Position numbers and translations under genes: made by a program
Source: an uncultured cyanobacterium
GTDB taxonomy: Bacteria; Cyanobacteriota; Cyanobacteriia; Cyanobacteriales; Nostocaceae
NCBI GenBank assembly: GCA_903903925.1
Contig: CAIVAU010000095.1
Span: 1-56,661 of the forward strand
Direction: 5' to 3'
DNA: 56,661 nt
Shown here: positions 7,287 to 16,481 of the stretch, one piece after another
Layout: every line of letters begins with the position of its first letter
Position numbering within the stretch: position 1 is the stretch's first letter
Notes under the pieces: model-generated
Database searches by the model: none
Told to the model about the DNA's origin: nothing
Seen by the model: only the letters and a program-made list of their open reading frames with translations

Positions 7287-8861
7287 ATGACAAGACAGGA
7301 AATCTATGACGCTATTATTGTTGGCTCAGGTGCGACTGGTGGTTGGGCTGCAAAAACACTGACTGAAAAGGGTATGCGCGTGCTTTTGCTTGAAGCAGGA
7401 AGTCCACTTTTTCAAAAAAAAATTAATCATGCACAACAAAGGCTTTGGAAACTTTTGAAGATCGGCAATAACAGAGGTAGTGCAGATAGTCATCGAATAG
7501 GTCGTGACCGTCAGCCGATTCAGTCGAAGTGCTATGCCTGGAAACACAACCCTGATTTCTTTGTTGACGATATAGACAACCCTTACACTACACCGGAGGA
7601 TAAACCGTTTATTTGGTTTCGTGGTAGACAGGTGGGAGGTCGAATGGTTATCAAGGCGCATGGTCGTCAACTGTATCGGTTTTCAGACTTTCAATTCAAA
7701 GCTGCCAGCCATGATGGGTTTGGAGAAAACTGGCCAATTAGTTATGCTGACTTAGCATCCTATTACGAACGTGTCGAGCAGTGGATAGGTATAAGAGGTA
7801 CTGCTGAAAACATACCGCATTTGCCTGATTCCATTTTTCTACCTGATGAAAAAATTAGCAAAGGTGAGCGGTTACTCAAGTCAGCACTTGAGTCATCTAA
7901 AACCTACGACTACCGAGTAACTCTAGGACGTATGGCACCCCCAAGACTAACTATTTCTGCTGCAACGAAAACTGGGCGGTTGACACTGCGACCGTATGCA
8001 ATCGTGAGCCATATCATAGTTGATGAAGACAGTGGCAAAGCAAAAGGAGTTGCTTTCATTGATAAGCATACACATAAAAGTTATGAAGTTTTTGGCAAAG
8101 TTGTTGTGCTTTGTGCTTCAACAATAGAGTCAACACGAATATTGCTTAACTCAGCCACACACCAGCACCCCACAGGTTTGGGGAATTCATCAGGTTTGCT
8201 CGGACACTATTTGATGGATCATACCTTTATAGATATTAAAGGTATTATTCCAAAACCTGAAAGGTTTCTGACGAACTTGTCAAAAGACTCCGATCTCTTT
8301 GGAAATATATACATTCCACAATTCAAAAACATTGCTGATCACCATAACAAGTTCATTCGTGGTTATGGTATTCAAGCTGGATTGGATTGGGAAAGACTAC
8401 AAGGAGAACTGGTCGTAAAATTCTATTTTTCAGCTTTTGGCGAGATGCTACCGCGTTTTGAAAACCAGGTGACGATCAATAAGGATCTAAAGGATGCGTG
8501 GGGTATACCAGTTGCGCATATTGAGTGCATTCACTCGGAGAATGAGCGAGAGATGGGTATAGATCAGTTGGAGACGCTGAAGAAAATAGCAGACGCTGCT
8601 GGATTTGAGGTTTTGGAAGAACGGGAACTTTTACCACCTGGATTATCTGCCCATGAATGTGGAACTGCACGTATGGGTGACGATCCTAAAAAGTCTGTTC
8701 TGAATAAATTTAATCAAAGTTGGGATATAAAAAATTTGTTTGTTGTTGATGGTTCTTGCTTCGTTTCACAAGGCTGTCAGAATCCAACACTGACTATGAT
8801 GGCTATCACGGCTCGTGCGTGTGATTACATCGCTTACCAGTACCAAAAAGACAACCTATAA
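7287..8861 (+). CDS. GMC family oxidoreductase (FAD-dependent)
   Basis: 524 residues. The N-terminus is a Rossmann FAD site (DAIIVGSGATGGWAAKTLTEKG then VLLLEAG). The middle has the GMC-type WFRGRQVGGR. The C-terminal part contains HECGTARMGDDP and NLFVVDGSCFVSQGCQNPTLTMMA, the region carrying the His/Asn active-site pair of glucose-methanol-choline oxidoreductases. The likely role is oxidation of a sugar or other alcohol group. It is the only plus-strand gene inside the exopolysaccharide locus and shares an 80-base divergent spacer with the GT2 gene. Modification of a sugar residue is an inference from position. No signal peptide is visible. Confidence 0.85.
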   Translation: MTRQEIYDAIIVGSGATGGWAAKTLTEKGMRVLLLEAGSPLFQKKINHAQQRLWKLLKIGNNRGSADSHRIGRDRQPIQSKCYAWKHNPDFFVDDIDNPYTTPEDKPFIWFRGRQVGGRMVIKAHGRQLYRFSDFQFKAASHDGFGENWPISYADLASYYERVEQWIGIRGTAENIPHLPDSIFLPDEKISKGERLLKSALESSKTYDYRVTLGRMAPPRLTISAATKTGRLTLRPYAIVSHIIVDEDSGKAKGVAFIDKHTHKSYEVFGKVVVLCASTIESTRILLNSATHQHPTGLGNSSGLLGHYLMDHTFIDIKGIIPKPERFLTNLSKDSDLFGNIYIPQFKNIADHHNKFIRGYGIQAGLDWERLQGELVVKFYFSAFGEMLPRFENQVTINKDLKDAWGIPVAHIECIHSENEREMGIDQLETLKKIADAAGFEVLEERELLPPGLSAHECGTARMGDDPKKSVLNKFNQSWDIKNLFVVDGSCFVSQGCQNPTLTMMAITARACDYIAYQYQKDNL

Positions 8862-8906
8862 TGGCTATAAAATATCAGGGTGTATTGTGACTAATGGATA
8901 GCTATT

Positions 8907-10247
8907 TTAAAGTAGTGATTGAATTGGCAACCCAAATCCCAAATAAATCCGAGTGGCTAAAAATAAAGCGAGTAATCCGATAAAAAAGGCAGTAGCTTGA
9001 ATATCTTGGGCTAAACAAGAGAGTTTTTCTCGCCAAAGTCCATAAAGGTTGACTATGTACAAAGGCAAATCACTAAATGCAATGACGATAATTGCCCCAA
9101 GTTCGCCGAAACTGTTATGTGCTAGAGGGACACCTAAAAGGATGATTCCAAATCGAGCCAAATTACTTTGAGCTGAGTATAGTGGCTTGCTAATTGCTAA
9201 TAGAGCAGGGCTGATACTATAAAAAAGTAACGAAAACCAGATACCACTGCATAAAATCGGCATCATCCAGGTAGCAGCAATATACCTTTTGTCATACAAC
9301 GTAGCAACAACTAAATCGCCAATAGTAACTAGAATGGCTAATACTATCGCACTCCCTAGTAGAATTCTTCCCCGTTGGCGAAGAATTTTTACTCGCAAAC
9401 TTGGCCTAGGCAAGTCAGCTTGTTGGGAAATTGCGGGAAAAATAACTTTATAGCTAAGTTGTTTAATAACTTCTCGGGGTACGCTTGCTAGGGTATATGC
9501 TACTGTATAAACACCTAGCATTTGAAATGACAGAATTTTACCCAAAACTAGTCTGTCGGCTTGTTCAGCAGCAAACATCAACGCTGATGCAATAAAAATC
9601 CACCTGCCGAAATTCAGAATTTCTTTGACGGCATCCGGCTCCCATGCAAAACGATTAGAATATTTTGGTATTAACCAATAGCTACCGACTAATTCATATA
9701 TTCCTCCTACCACCGTTCCAATAGCTAAAGTCCAAATACTTGGGTACAACCAAACTAAGAAAATTAAGGTAGAAAAAAAACATGCTTGCAATATCAGTTC
9801 ATACAGGGAGAGCCTACCTAGTTCCATCCGGCGATGAAGGGTATATCTGCTGGTACAGCTAAATCCATCAATAAGTGAGTAAAGTACAGTAATAGGAATT
9901 AGCCATATCAGGCGTTGGTCATTGTAGAACTTTGCAGATGGAACGCTAATAAACAGACAAACAAGCCAAATGACGACACCACGAATGACTTGTATAGTCC
10001 AAGCAGTATTGAGGAAAGCAGGGTCATCGCCTCGTTTACTGTTGATTATATTTTGAACAATACCGACGTCTGAAAATAGTTGCAGACCAATTCTAACGGT
10101 AGTGACTAAAGCCATCAAACCAAAATCCTCTGGTTTAAGCAGGCGAGTCAGAACCAGATTATTGCCAAACCGTAGGATTTGAATACCTCCGAACCCAATA
10201 ATCGTCCAAATAGCACCACGGATAGCAAGCTTTTTCAAAGATGTCAT
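8907..10247 (-). CDS. Wzx-type oligosaccharide flippase
   Basis: 446 residues from ATG 10245-10247 (MTSLKKLAIRGAIWTIIGFG); a TTG nine codons upstream is possible but less likely. It is hydrophobic throughout with roughly a dozen membrane segments, and the opening GAIWTIIGFGGIQILRFGNNLVLTRLLKPEDFGLMALV is typical of the MOP/MviN-like polysaccharide transporters (RfbX/Wzx). It should flip undecaprenyl-linked repeat units across the plasma membrane. It lies in the same direction as the glycosyltransferases and polymerase of this locus, about 175 bases after the GT4 gene. Confidence 0.88.
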   Translation of the reverse strand: MTSLKKLAIRGAIWTIIGFGGIQILRFGNNLVLTRLLKPEDFGLMALVTTVRIGLQLFSDVGIVQNIINSKRGDDPAFLNTAWTIQVIRGVVIWLVCLFISVPSAKFYNDQRLIWLIPITVLYSLIDGFSCTSRYTLHRRMELGRLSLYELILQACFFSTLIFLVWLYPSIWTLAIGTVVGGIYELVGSYWLIPKYSNRFAWEPDAVKEILNFGRWIFIASALMFAAEQADRLVLGKILSFQMLGVYTVAYTLASVPREVIKQLSYKVIFPAISQQADLPRPSLRVKILRQRGRILLGSAIVLAILVTIGDLVVATLYDKRYIAATWMMPILCSGIWFSLLFYSISPALLAISKPLYSAQSNLARFGIILLGVPLAHNSFGELGAIIVIAFSDLPLYIVNLYGLWREKLSCLAQDIQATAFFIGLLALFLATRIYLGFGLPIQSLL

Positions 10248-10423
10248 ACAATTACGTCCGAGTATTCCGTACAAGCTTGATCTTTTGACTCAAGTTGATG
10301 GATGGTTTCTCTATTAATTTCCATGTGAATGAGACGTTGAGATTCACTTGTAAAAAAGGGTTGGAAGAATGATCCTTGGATGTCGAAAATTTTGTCATTT
10401 CAAAAGCGTCTCCCCCGTGACCG

Positions 10424-11722
10424 TTACGTAAGTCCTGAGTGTTTTGAAGTTGTTACTATTTCATATTTTGTTAGGAAAACTTGCGAATCCTGGTAATCGG
10501 GACGAATGGGTTCTACATGACCTTGTAAGGCGCTGGTCATCAAGCGATGCAGCCGTGCAACTTCATGGTGTATATTAAAGTCTTTCTCTACTTTGGCTCG
10601 ACCTGCTGTGCCAAATACTGCTCGAAGTTTATGGTCAACCAGTAATTTTTCGATGCACTCTGTCAAGGAAACAGCATCTGCAGGTGGTACAAGGTAGCCG
10701 TTTACATCATCTTTCACCAACTCACTGACGCCAGCAATCTGGGTAGCAACTACAGGAACACCAGATGCCATTGCTTCCATCAGCACTACCGGTATCCCTT
10801 CAGCAAAGCTGGGCATAACGAAAACATCGGTTTGCTGAAAATAGTCGCGAACCTCGGCTTGGGATTTATAGCCGACGTAATTTACATTTTTACTTAATCC
10901 TAACTGGGCAGTCAGTTGTTCTAACTTTTCACGGTCTAGACCGTCACCAACCACTGTCAATAAAATGTCAGGGTACTTTTGTTTCAAGACGGTAAGACTT
11001 TCTAGTAAAATTGGCAATCCTTTTTCTAGAACAAGTCTTCCTAGGAAAAGCAAGCGTTTTCCTAGCTTACTGTGGGAAACGACATCGAATAAAGCTGGGT
11101 CGATACCGCAATGAATGATATGCATTCGATTCCACTTGTCAGCAGGTGCAAAGATCATTCCCTGACTGCGAGCGTAGTGGCTGATACAACAGACAAACAA
11201 CGCTCGTTTAATTTTTTCGTCGAGTCGCCATTGATATGGTCGGAAGAAGATGTGCTGACCGTGCAACGTGAAGCTATAAGTAAAACCTCCCATCTGGGCG
11301 GCGAGCATGGCAACTGTACCGCTAGCTTCTACAATGTGGTTGTGTAAATGTACAATTTGCCTTTGTTTGATTTGTTTGGTTAGGACACCCGCTTCTAAAA
11401 AGTAGAAGAATTGATAGAGCGCACCCTGTAATCCGGGTTGGCTGGTTGACCATGCCAGCTTGACTGCCTGTAAGTATCTTTTTGGAGAAGTTAGCAGTAG
11501 ACTGAGGTGCGACAGCAGTAAATTGATGGGATTGGGAGGCAGAATGTAGAAAGTGCGATCGCGCTCCAACTTCTGTTCTGACCCAACCATGTGTTCATCT
11601 CCCGTTCGGCGAATGGAAAAGGTGTAGACCTCCACGCCAAGTTCCCTCAGTCCAGCGACTTCACGCTGGATAAAGGTATCTGTTGCTCTAGGATATTGAC
11701 CAGTTAGGTAGGCAATTCGCAT
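10424..11722 (-). CDS. Glycosyltransferase family 4 (GT-B)
   Basis: 432 residues. The N-terminal half opens MRIAYLTGQYPRATDTFIQREV, and the C-terminal half has GRLVLEKGLPILLESL and the E-x7-E region in SFAEGIPVVLMEAMASGVPV, the donor-sugar site of GT4 enzymes. This is the colanic-acid-type exopolysaccharide group. AGGAAG before the ATG is a good ribosome-binding site. The gene starts four bases after the epimerase gene, so it belongs to a tight operon of Gfo/Idh, epimerase and GT4. The donor sugar is not known. Confidence 0.9.
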   Translation of the reverse strand: MRIAYLTGQYPRATDTFIQREVAGLRELGVEVYTFSIRRTGDEHMVGSEQKLERDRTFYILPPNPINLLLSHLSLLLTSPKRYLQAVKLAWSTSQPGLQGALYQFFYFLEAGVLTKQIKQRQIVHLHNHIVEASGTVAMLAAQMGGFTYSFTLHGQHIFFRPYQWRLDEKIKRALFVCCISHYARSQGMIFAPADKWNRMHIIHCGIDPALFDVVSHSKLGKRLLFLGRLVLEKGLPILLESLTVLKQKYPDILLTVVGDGLDREKLEQLTAQLGLSKNVNYVGYKSQAEVRDYFQQTDVFVMPSFAEGIPVVLMEAMASGVPVVATQIAGVSELVKDDVNGYLVPPADAVSLTECIEKLLVDHKLRAVFGTAGRAKVEKDFNIHHEVARLHRLMTSALQGHVEPIRPDYQDSQVFLTKYEIVTTSKHSGLT

Positions 11723-11726
11723 AGAC

Positions 11727-12773
11727 TTAGCTTCCTAAAGGTTGCAAGGTGGGTGTAGACTGCGGCACTTGCAACAATTCGATATTGCTACAACTACGCT
11801 CAAGACCAGTGTCCAGCGAATATCTAGGCTTCCAGTTCAAAATTTGTTTCGCACGAGCATTACTGAAGCAAAACAGCTTAAATCTGGCATCCAGTATTAC
11901 TGGGTTAAATATGCCAGGTAGCTTTGCTTGCCCATTCAGCACTTTTTTGTTGTAAATCCAGATGAGCCAGGCGATCGCACGCATGACCGTCCAATTGACG
12001 GGAATTGTCCGAGGCATCGAATATCTAAGTTTAGCCAGTTTCTTCACATAGGTTCTTTGGGTGGGCAAGTTGTCATCAACAATATTTATGGTTTGACCAA
12101 TTGCCTCTTCGCGCTCTGTCGCACTGACAATTCCATCTGCACAGTTTTCGACATATGTCAATGGCAGTGTTGCATAAGCGACGATTCGCAACCAGAGGTT
12201 GTCGGTTAATTTTCCGCCCAGAAGAGTACTCCAGAGGTTATCTCTTCCATAGACGAGTCCAGGGCGAACAATGGTCACCTGTGCCCCGTCATTCTGCTCA
12301 AATTCGCGGACAAGTTCTTCCTGTAAGAGCTTGGTTTGGGCATATTCATCCCGCTCGAGAGGATCACTCTCGATGAGAGTATCTTCAGTGATTGTTGTGC
12401 CGGATGGGGTGCGCAGATAGTCGTACACTGAGAAAGTGCTGATATCAATCAACCGCAGCACATTAGCCTCAATCATGGCATCGAGCAAGTTTTCGGTGGC
12501 AATGACTGTGCCCGCAAATCGCGTGTAAAAGTCACCTTCTTTAGCCGCTGCCAAATGAATGACCGCCTCTACACCTCGGAGAGCATCGACAATACCATCC
12601 TTTCGCCGTAAATCTATCCGAATGATCTCTACGTCTGGGTGATTATACCAAGCTAGGCGCTTCTCATTAGTAGATGGTCGCACAACCGCACGCACCTGAT
12701 GTCCTCGTCTTAGTGCTTCTGCAACAACATAATTTCCTAGAAACCCGGACGCACCTGTTACCAGTAACTTCAT
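11727..12773 (-). CDS. NAD-dependent epimerase/dehydratase (extended SDR)
   Basis: 348 residues starting MKLLVTGASGFLGNYVVAEAL, the extended-SDR nucleotide site. IDISTFSVYD and YAQTKLLQEEL provide the Ser and YxxxK catalytic residues. Such enzymes epimerise, dehydrate or reduce nucleotide sugars. The start ATG overlaps the stop of the upstream Gfo/Idh gene (ATGA), and the next gene follows after four bases, so all three are translated together. The operon context suggests preparation of a modified sugar for the exopolysaccharide; the exact reaction cannot be read. Confidence 0.88.
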   Translation of the reverse strand: MKLLVTGASGFLGNYVVAEALRRGHQVRAVVRPSTNEKRLAWYNHPDVEIIRIDLRRKDGIVDALRGVEAVIHLAAAKEGDFYTRFAGTVIATENLLDAMIEANVLRLIDISTFSVYDYLRTPSGTTITEDTLIESDPLERDEYAQTKLLQEELVREFEQNDGAQVTIVRPGLVYGRDNLWSTLLGGKLTDNLWLRIVAYATLPLTYVENCADGIVSATEREEAIGQTINIVDDNLPTQRTYVKKLAKLRYSMPRTIPVNWTVMRAIAWLIWIYNKKVLNGQAKLPGIFNPVILDARFKLFCFSNARAKQILNWKPRYSLDTGLERSCSNIELLQVPQSTPTLQPLGS

Positions 12774-13822
12774 ACTCTATTGGTCTCCAACAGTAAGGCA
12801 TTAACTAATCGATTTGTACGTTCCATATCTTCAAAACTGATTGGTGGCGCTTTGCCATCGCTCAATGCTTCATAGGTTTTGTCCAAAAGCCGATGCAAAC
12901 CTTCATAAACTGTTCGTTGCATAATCTTGCGACGGAAGTTTCTCATGGAAGCCCCAATCAAATCACATCCGTTCACAAAATGATTAATCAGTGGAGATAG
13001 TAATTCTCCAGCACGGGGTATGACACAACGCAGGTACGGCTGATATAAATCAGTTTCTACATAACCTTTTGAACCTCGCACAGTAACGGCACAAGACTTA
13101 GGTGATGTATGACAACTGAATCGAATTCGAGCATGTGCTGAATTTCCAATGACGATCGCGTCGAGGTCGTCATACCGGAACAGATCACCACCTCCGTGAT
13201 TACTCCATGCGGCGCTAACACGCTCGAAATCTGGTATAAAGCTTACAGTCAAGGAACACAAATGTGTAATAAAATCATGAACTGCCCCTGCAGGCATATG
13301 ATGAATAGGATGAGGCAAGTTTTCGTCGGCAAATGCTCCACCACTGCGAATTGGAAGCGCTATCCGTACTTCAACTTCTTGGACTTCACCGAGAATGCCA
13401 TCTGCAACTAATTTCTTGATCGCGAGAATAGGTTCGTTGAAGCAGTAATTTTGGTTCTCAATCAGCCATCGGTTATGAGACTGGGCGAAAGTCCAAAGTT
13501 CTTTAAACTCATCGTAGGTAGGTGTAATCGGCTTTTCACAAAACACGTGGACACCAGCTTCCAAGCAGTCCTTGGCAATCCGCTTATGGGTATGAGGCGG
13601 AGTCAGAATGTGTACAATGTCAGGCTGTACCTCTGAAAGCATCTGGCGATAGTCAGTGTAAGTTGAGTCAGCACCAAACCGTTGCGCCGCATACCTGCCA
13701 GCCGCTTTTGAAAGGTCGCAAACACTAGCTAGATGTGCGCGATCAGATTGAGCTAGAAAACTGAGATGTTCTTTGGAGATTGCCCCTGTGCCAATGACTG
13801 CTGATTTGATTTTTGTTGCCAT
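12770..13822 (-). CDS. Gfo/Idh/MocA family oxidoreductase
   Basis: 350 residues. VIGTGAISKEHLSFL is the dinucleotide-binding motif and VFCEKPITPTYDEF carries the family's EKP signature with the catalytic lysine. The C-terminal domain is the usual alpha/beta fold with mixed beta sheet. Members oxidise or reduce sugars and sugar nucleotides. It is first in the three-gene Gfo/Idh, epimerase and GT4 operon, with a four-base overlap to the epimerase. It probably works with the epimerase on one nucleotide-sugar intermediate, which is inference from context. Confidence 0.88.
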   Translation of the reverse strand: MATKIKSAVIGTGAISKEHLSFLAQSDRAHLASVCDLSKAAGRYAAQRFGADSTYTDYRQMLSEVQPDIVHILTPPHTHKRIAKDCLEAGVHVFCEKPITPTYDEFKELWTFAQSHNRWLIENQNYCFNEPILAIKKLVADGILGEVQEVEVRIALPIRSGGAFADENLPHPIHHMPAGAVHDFITHLCSLTVSFIPDFERVSAAWSNHGGGDLFRYDDLDAIVIGNSAHARIRFSCHTSPKSCAVTVRGSKGYVETDLYQPYLRCVIPRAGELLSPLINHFVNGCDLIGASMRNFRRKIMQRTVYEGLHRLLDKTYEALSDGKAPPISFEDMERTNRLVNALLLETNRV

Positions 13823-13865
13823 TAGTACTTCTAAACTCCCGTAATTGTTATTTCATGAAAAGGAT

Positions 13866-13915
13866 CTAGGGTGTGGGAGGTAAGGTAGACATTACTCCCC
13901 TTCTCCCCACACCCC
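13866..13915. repeat. G-rich/C-rich palindromic repeat at the 3' end of the GT2 gene
   Basis: GGTGTGGGAGG and CCCCACACC arms flank the core TAGACATTACTCCCC. The same core, in the form AAGACATTACTTCCCC, is present in the repeat at 26141-26248, and AAGACATTTCTCCC in the one at 54926-54968. It supplies the stop codon and last residues of the glycosyltransferase. Confidence 0.75.
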
Positions 13916-14909
13916 GTTCTAATGTTTTGTATTCCACTAAGGTGCGCTGTCGTTTCAACAACATATAGATGTAAAATCGAATTTGACCCAGTAATTTTGG
14001 GTATTTTTCTAACACACAAAATAGGGCGTAGAACATAGCATCCTTTCTCTGAAACCCCCTAAGCAGTGTCAGCCGATACACTCGGTAAGCCAACAAAGTA
14101 TAAGACATTAACAGTAACAGTATGCTTAGCCCCCTAGTGGGGAACAGACTAGCAACCGCCAACAAAGGCACTAACATTGCCCAGAACCAACTTCTCAAAC
14201 TTTCTCTCACCCAATGCCGTTCAGGACTGCGACCGTGTAGCCAAGCCCCCTCGGCATAAGCATGACCATTGCGAATTGATCGCTTCCACCACTGCCCAAA
14301 ACGGGTGATTTGGGCATCGTGTAATGTCATATCAGCATCAATCCGCAAAATTTTACCACCATCTTGACGGAGTCGCACACACAGTTCTGGTTCTTCTCCT
14401 GCAATCAGTGTCGGATTGAAACCTCCTACCTTTTTGAATGCCTCCACCCTCATCATGGAGTCACCACCACAGGCTTTAGCTTCACCTACAGGAGTATTCC
14501 ACTCAATGTCGCACAGGCTGTTATAAATAGATTTTTCAGGGAATTCTTCCCGACGCCGACCACACACCACAACAACGTCAGGCTGAGAAACTAATTCACT
14601 CACAGCACGTTCCAACCATCCTTCTACAACCCGACAGTCTCCATCCACAAACTGGACAAATTCGAGCTCTGGTTTGACTTGCAAGAGGTATTCCAACCCT
14701 GCATTTCTAGCGCGGGCGGCGGTGAACGGAACCGATAAATCCAGTTCCACGACTTGGACCCCAAGGGAGTGAGCCTCTGCCACACTACCATCTGTGGAGC
14801 CAGAATCAACGTAAATTACGGTTCTTCCGAAGCCGATTACTGATAGCAAGCAATGGTGGAGACGATTTCCTTCGTTACGTCCAATAACAACAACTCCGAT
14901 AGACTGCAA
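13866..14909 (-). CDS. Glycosyltransferase family 2 with C-terminal membrane segments
   Basis: 347 residues from a TTG start (LQSIGVVVIGRNEGNRL). AGGAGG at 14917-14922 stands seven bases before it. An ATG at 14925-14927 would place that ribosome-binding site inside the coding region and is the alternative start. Motifs are VIYVDSGSTDGS and FVDGDCRVVEGWLERA, a CGGDSMMR acceptor region, and two hydrophobic segments near residues 245-280. A membrane-associated exopolysaccharide glycosyltransferase is likely. The last 17 or so residues (ending RRGVMSTLPPTP) are encoded by a repeat element, so the natural C-terminus was probably elsewhere. Confidence 0.83.
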   Translation of the reverse strand: MQSIGVVVIGRNEGNRLHHCLLSVIGFGRTVIYVDSGSTDGSVAEAHSLGVQVVELDLSVPFTAARARNAGLEYLLQVKPELEFVQFVDGDCRVVEGWLERAVSELVSQPDVVVVCGRRREEFPEKSIYNSLCDIEWNTPVGEAKACGGDSMMRVEAFKKVGGFNPTLIAGEEPELCVRLRQDGGKILRIDADMTLHDAQITRFGQWWKRSIRNGHAYAEGAWLHGRSPERHWVRESLRSWFWAMLVPLLAVASLFPTRGLSILLLLMSYTLLAYRVYRLTLLRGFQRKDAMFYALFCVLEKYPKLLGQIRFYIYMLLKRQRTLVEYKTLERGVGRRGVMSTLPPTP

Positions 14910-14916
14910 GGCAAGA

Positions 14917-14922
14917 CCTCCT
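14917..14922 (-). promoter_or_regulatory. Ribosome-binding site that decides the TTG start of the GT2
   Basis: AGGAGG on the minus strand, seven bases before TTG 14907-14909 and only three bases after the ATG at 14925-14927. It favours the TTG as the used start. Confidence 0.6.
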
Positions 14923-14950
14923 ATCATATTTCTCTATGTTTTATAAAACT

Positions 14951-16225
14951 TTAAGTAACATGCAAATAGTTTTTATTCTTTAGATTGTTAATTTTTGGAA
15001 TTTGCTTTTGTTGATTCATAGTCACGACAACTGCTATATACAAAATCCAATTCACGCTATATCTACCTACCAAGCGACTCTCTGTCACGTTATTCATTGC
15101 CAAAAATGTGAGATAAGCTAATGGCCAAAGATCCTCTAGATTTTTAGTTCCGTAAGCTCGTTTTAACGCCCGAATAAAGGTTGTAAAATAGGTCATTAAA
15201 AAAAGCGACCCACCAATCAAACCAATATCAAGTGTTAAATCCAGTAAGCCATTGTGGGCGTTAGGTGGAATCCAGCTACCACCTGTTACTCTTTGACCTG
15301 CTTCGATAGCATAGTGACTGTTAGGTGCCCAAAATGCACTCAGCCCATAACCTAACAATGGTCTTTCCATTAATCTAGTTAGTGCATAACTCCATAATGG
15401 CACCCGTCCAGTTAAAGTTACGTCTTTTCCTAAACTAGTTAAAAGCTCTATCCAATAAATAGAAACTAGTAAAGACACACATCCCAGAATCAGAATTCCA
15501 ATGTCTATAAAAATGACGCTTACCTTTCCCCGCCACCGAAAGTTTTTATAGAAAATCATTATTAATATAAGCAAAAGCGAGATAACAAGAGAAGTTTTTG
15601 AGGTTGAAAGCAGTATCAAAACCAGCGAAAAACTAAAACCAAACCATTTATATAAGGATAAACGTGAGTTTTCCGTGGGAAGTGTAAGAAAAGTTAATGC
15701 GCTTAAAACCATCATGTTACCAAGGGAATTTTTTTGGCTGTATACTCCTTGCCATGCTCCTACAAAAAATTTTTGATCGATGCCAACGGTAGGAAATACT
15801 AGGGCAAAAATCGTACTGAGAGTCGCCCCTATTAATAAAGCATAAGCAATAAGTTTTACCTGCTCTTTCAAGCTAAAACGTGTAGCAAAATATAAGCCAA
15901 ATAAGCTCATCATCAAGAGTTCTTGGGCAACTTGTAATGAAAAGTTGGGAAATTCTGACCAAAAATAGGATAGCAAAGCTAATGCCACTAATAGACAAAG
16001 TGATATGTTTTGAGCGGCTGTGATTATAGTATTTTTCCAGAAGATGCAAATGAGAATGATTAATGTTGTCCAAACTCCGTATTTCATGAATGTGACAAGA
16101 TCGTTTGGCAGCAAATCAACCTGAGGCAATGTATAAAGGATACCTGGGAAGATAGTTAAGCCTAAAATGATAAAATTTTTCTCGGCAATTCTTAGAAATT
16201 CAATCAAAATCCTATCGCTTTTCAT
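14951..16225 (-). CDS. O-antigen ligase/polymerase family protein (Wzy-like)
   Basis: 424 residues with about ten to twelve membrane segments. The Wzy_C/WaaL-type loop is visible: GYGLSAFWAPNSHY and then WIPPNAHNGLLDLTLDIGLIGG, with the conserved histidine of this superfamily. In a locus that also has a Wzx flippase and a Wzc-type kinase it is best read as the exopolysaccharide polymerase joining repeat units at the outer face of the plasma membrane. A ligase role cannot be excluded. It lies directly upstream of the GT2 gene on the same strand. Confidence 0.85.
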   Translation of the reverse strand: MKSDRILIEFLRIAEKNFIILGLTIFPGILYTLPQVDLLPNDLVTFMKYGVWTTLIILICIFWKNTIITAAQNISLCLLVALALLSYFWSEFPNFSLQVAQELLMMSLFGLYFATRFSLKEQVKLIAYALLIGATLSTIFALVFPTVGIDQKFFVGAWQGVYSQKNSLGNMMVLSALTFLTLPTENSRLSLYKWFGFSFSLVLILLSTSKTSLVISLLLILIMIFYKNFRWRGKVSVIFIDIGILILGCVSLLVSIYWIELLTSLGKDVTLTGRVPLWSYALTRLMERPLLGYGLSAFWAPNSHYAIEAGQRVTGGSWIPPNAHNGLLDLTLDIGLIGGSLFLMTYFTTFIRALKRAYGTKNLEDLWPLAYLTFLAMNNVTESRLVGRYSVNWILYIAVVVTMNQQKQIPKINNLKNKNYLHVT

Positions 16226-16481
16226 ATCTGCTGTTTATCCCGCATAGCAAATTCGCAAAAAACCATTACCAGATAATAGTGACTCAATTTTGAGATTGAT
16301 GCTTGCTTCATCAATTTGAGCAGACTTTTTGGCGTGAAGTAAGTAAACGCAATGAGACTGTTTGCAAAAACGTGAATATGCTGAATAACAGTCTTGCCCT
16401 TGAAACAATTGACTATCTACTTCCCGAAGCAGTACAGAAAAGTTGCTTTTTCATGAAATTGACGATTGGCTAAAAATTTTA
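16226..16481. other. Spacer without a gene
   Basis: About 255 bases between the Wzy-like gene and the next glycosyltransferase. No open frame, hairpin or repeat stands out. It may carry a promoter for the downstream part of the locus. Confidence 0.4.
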
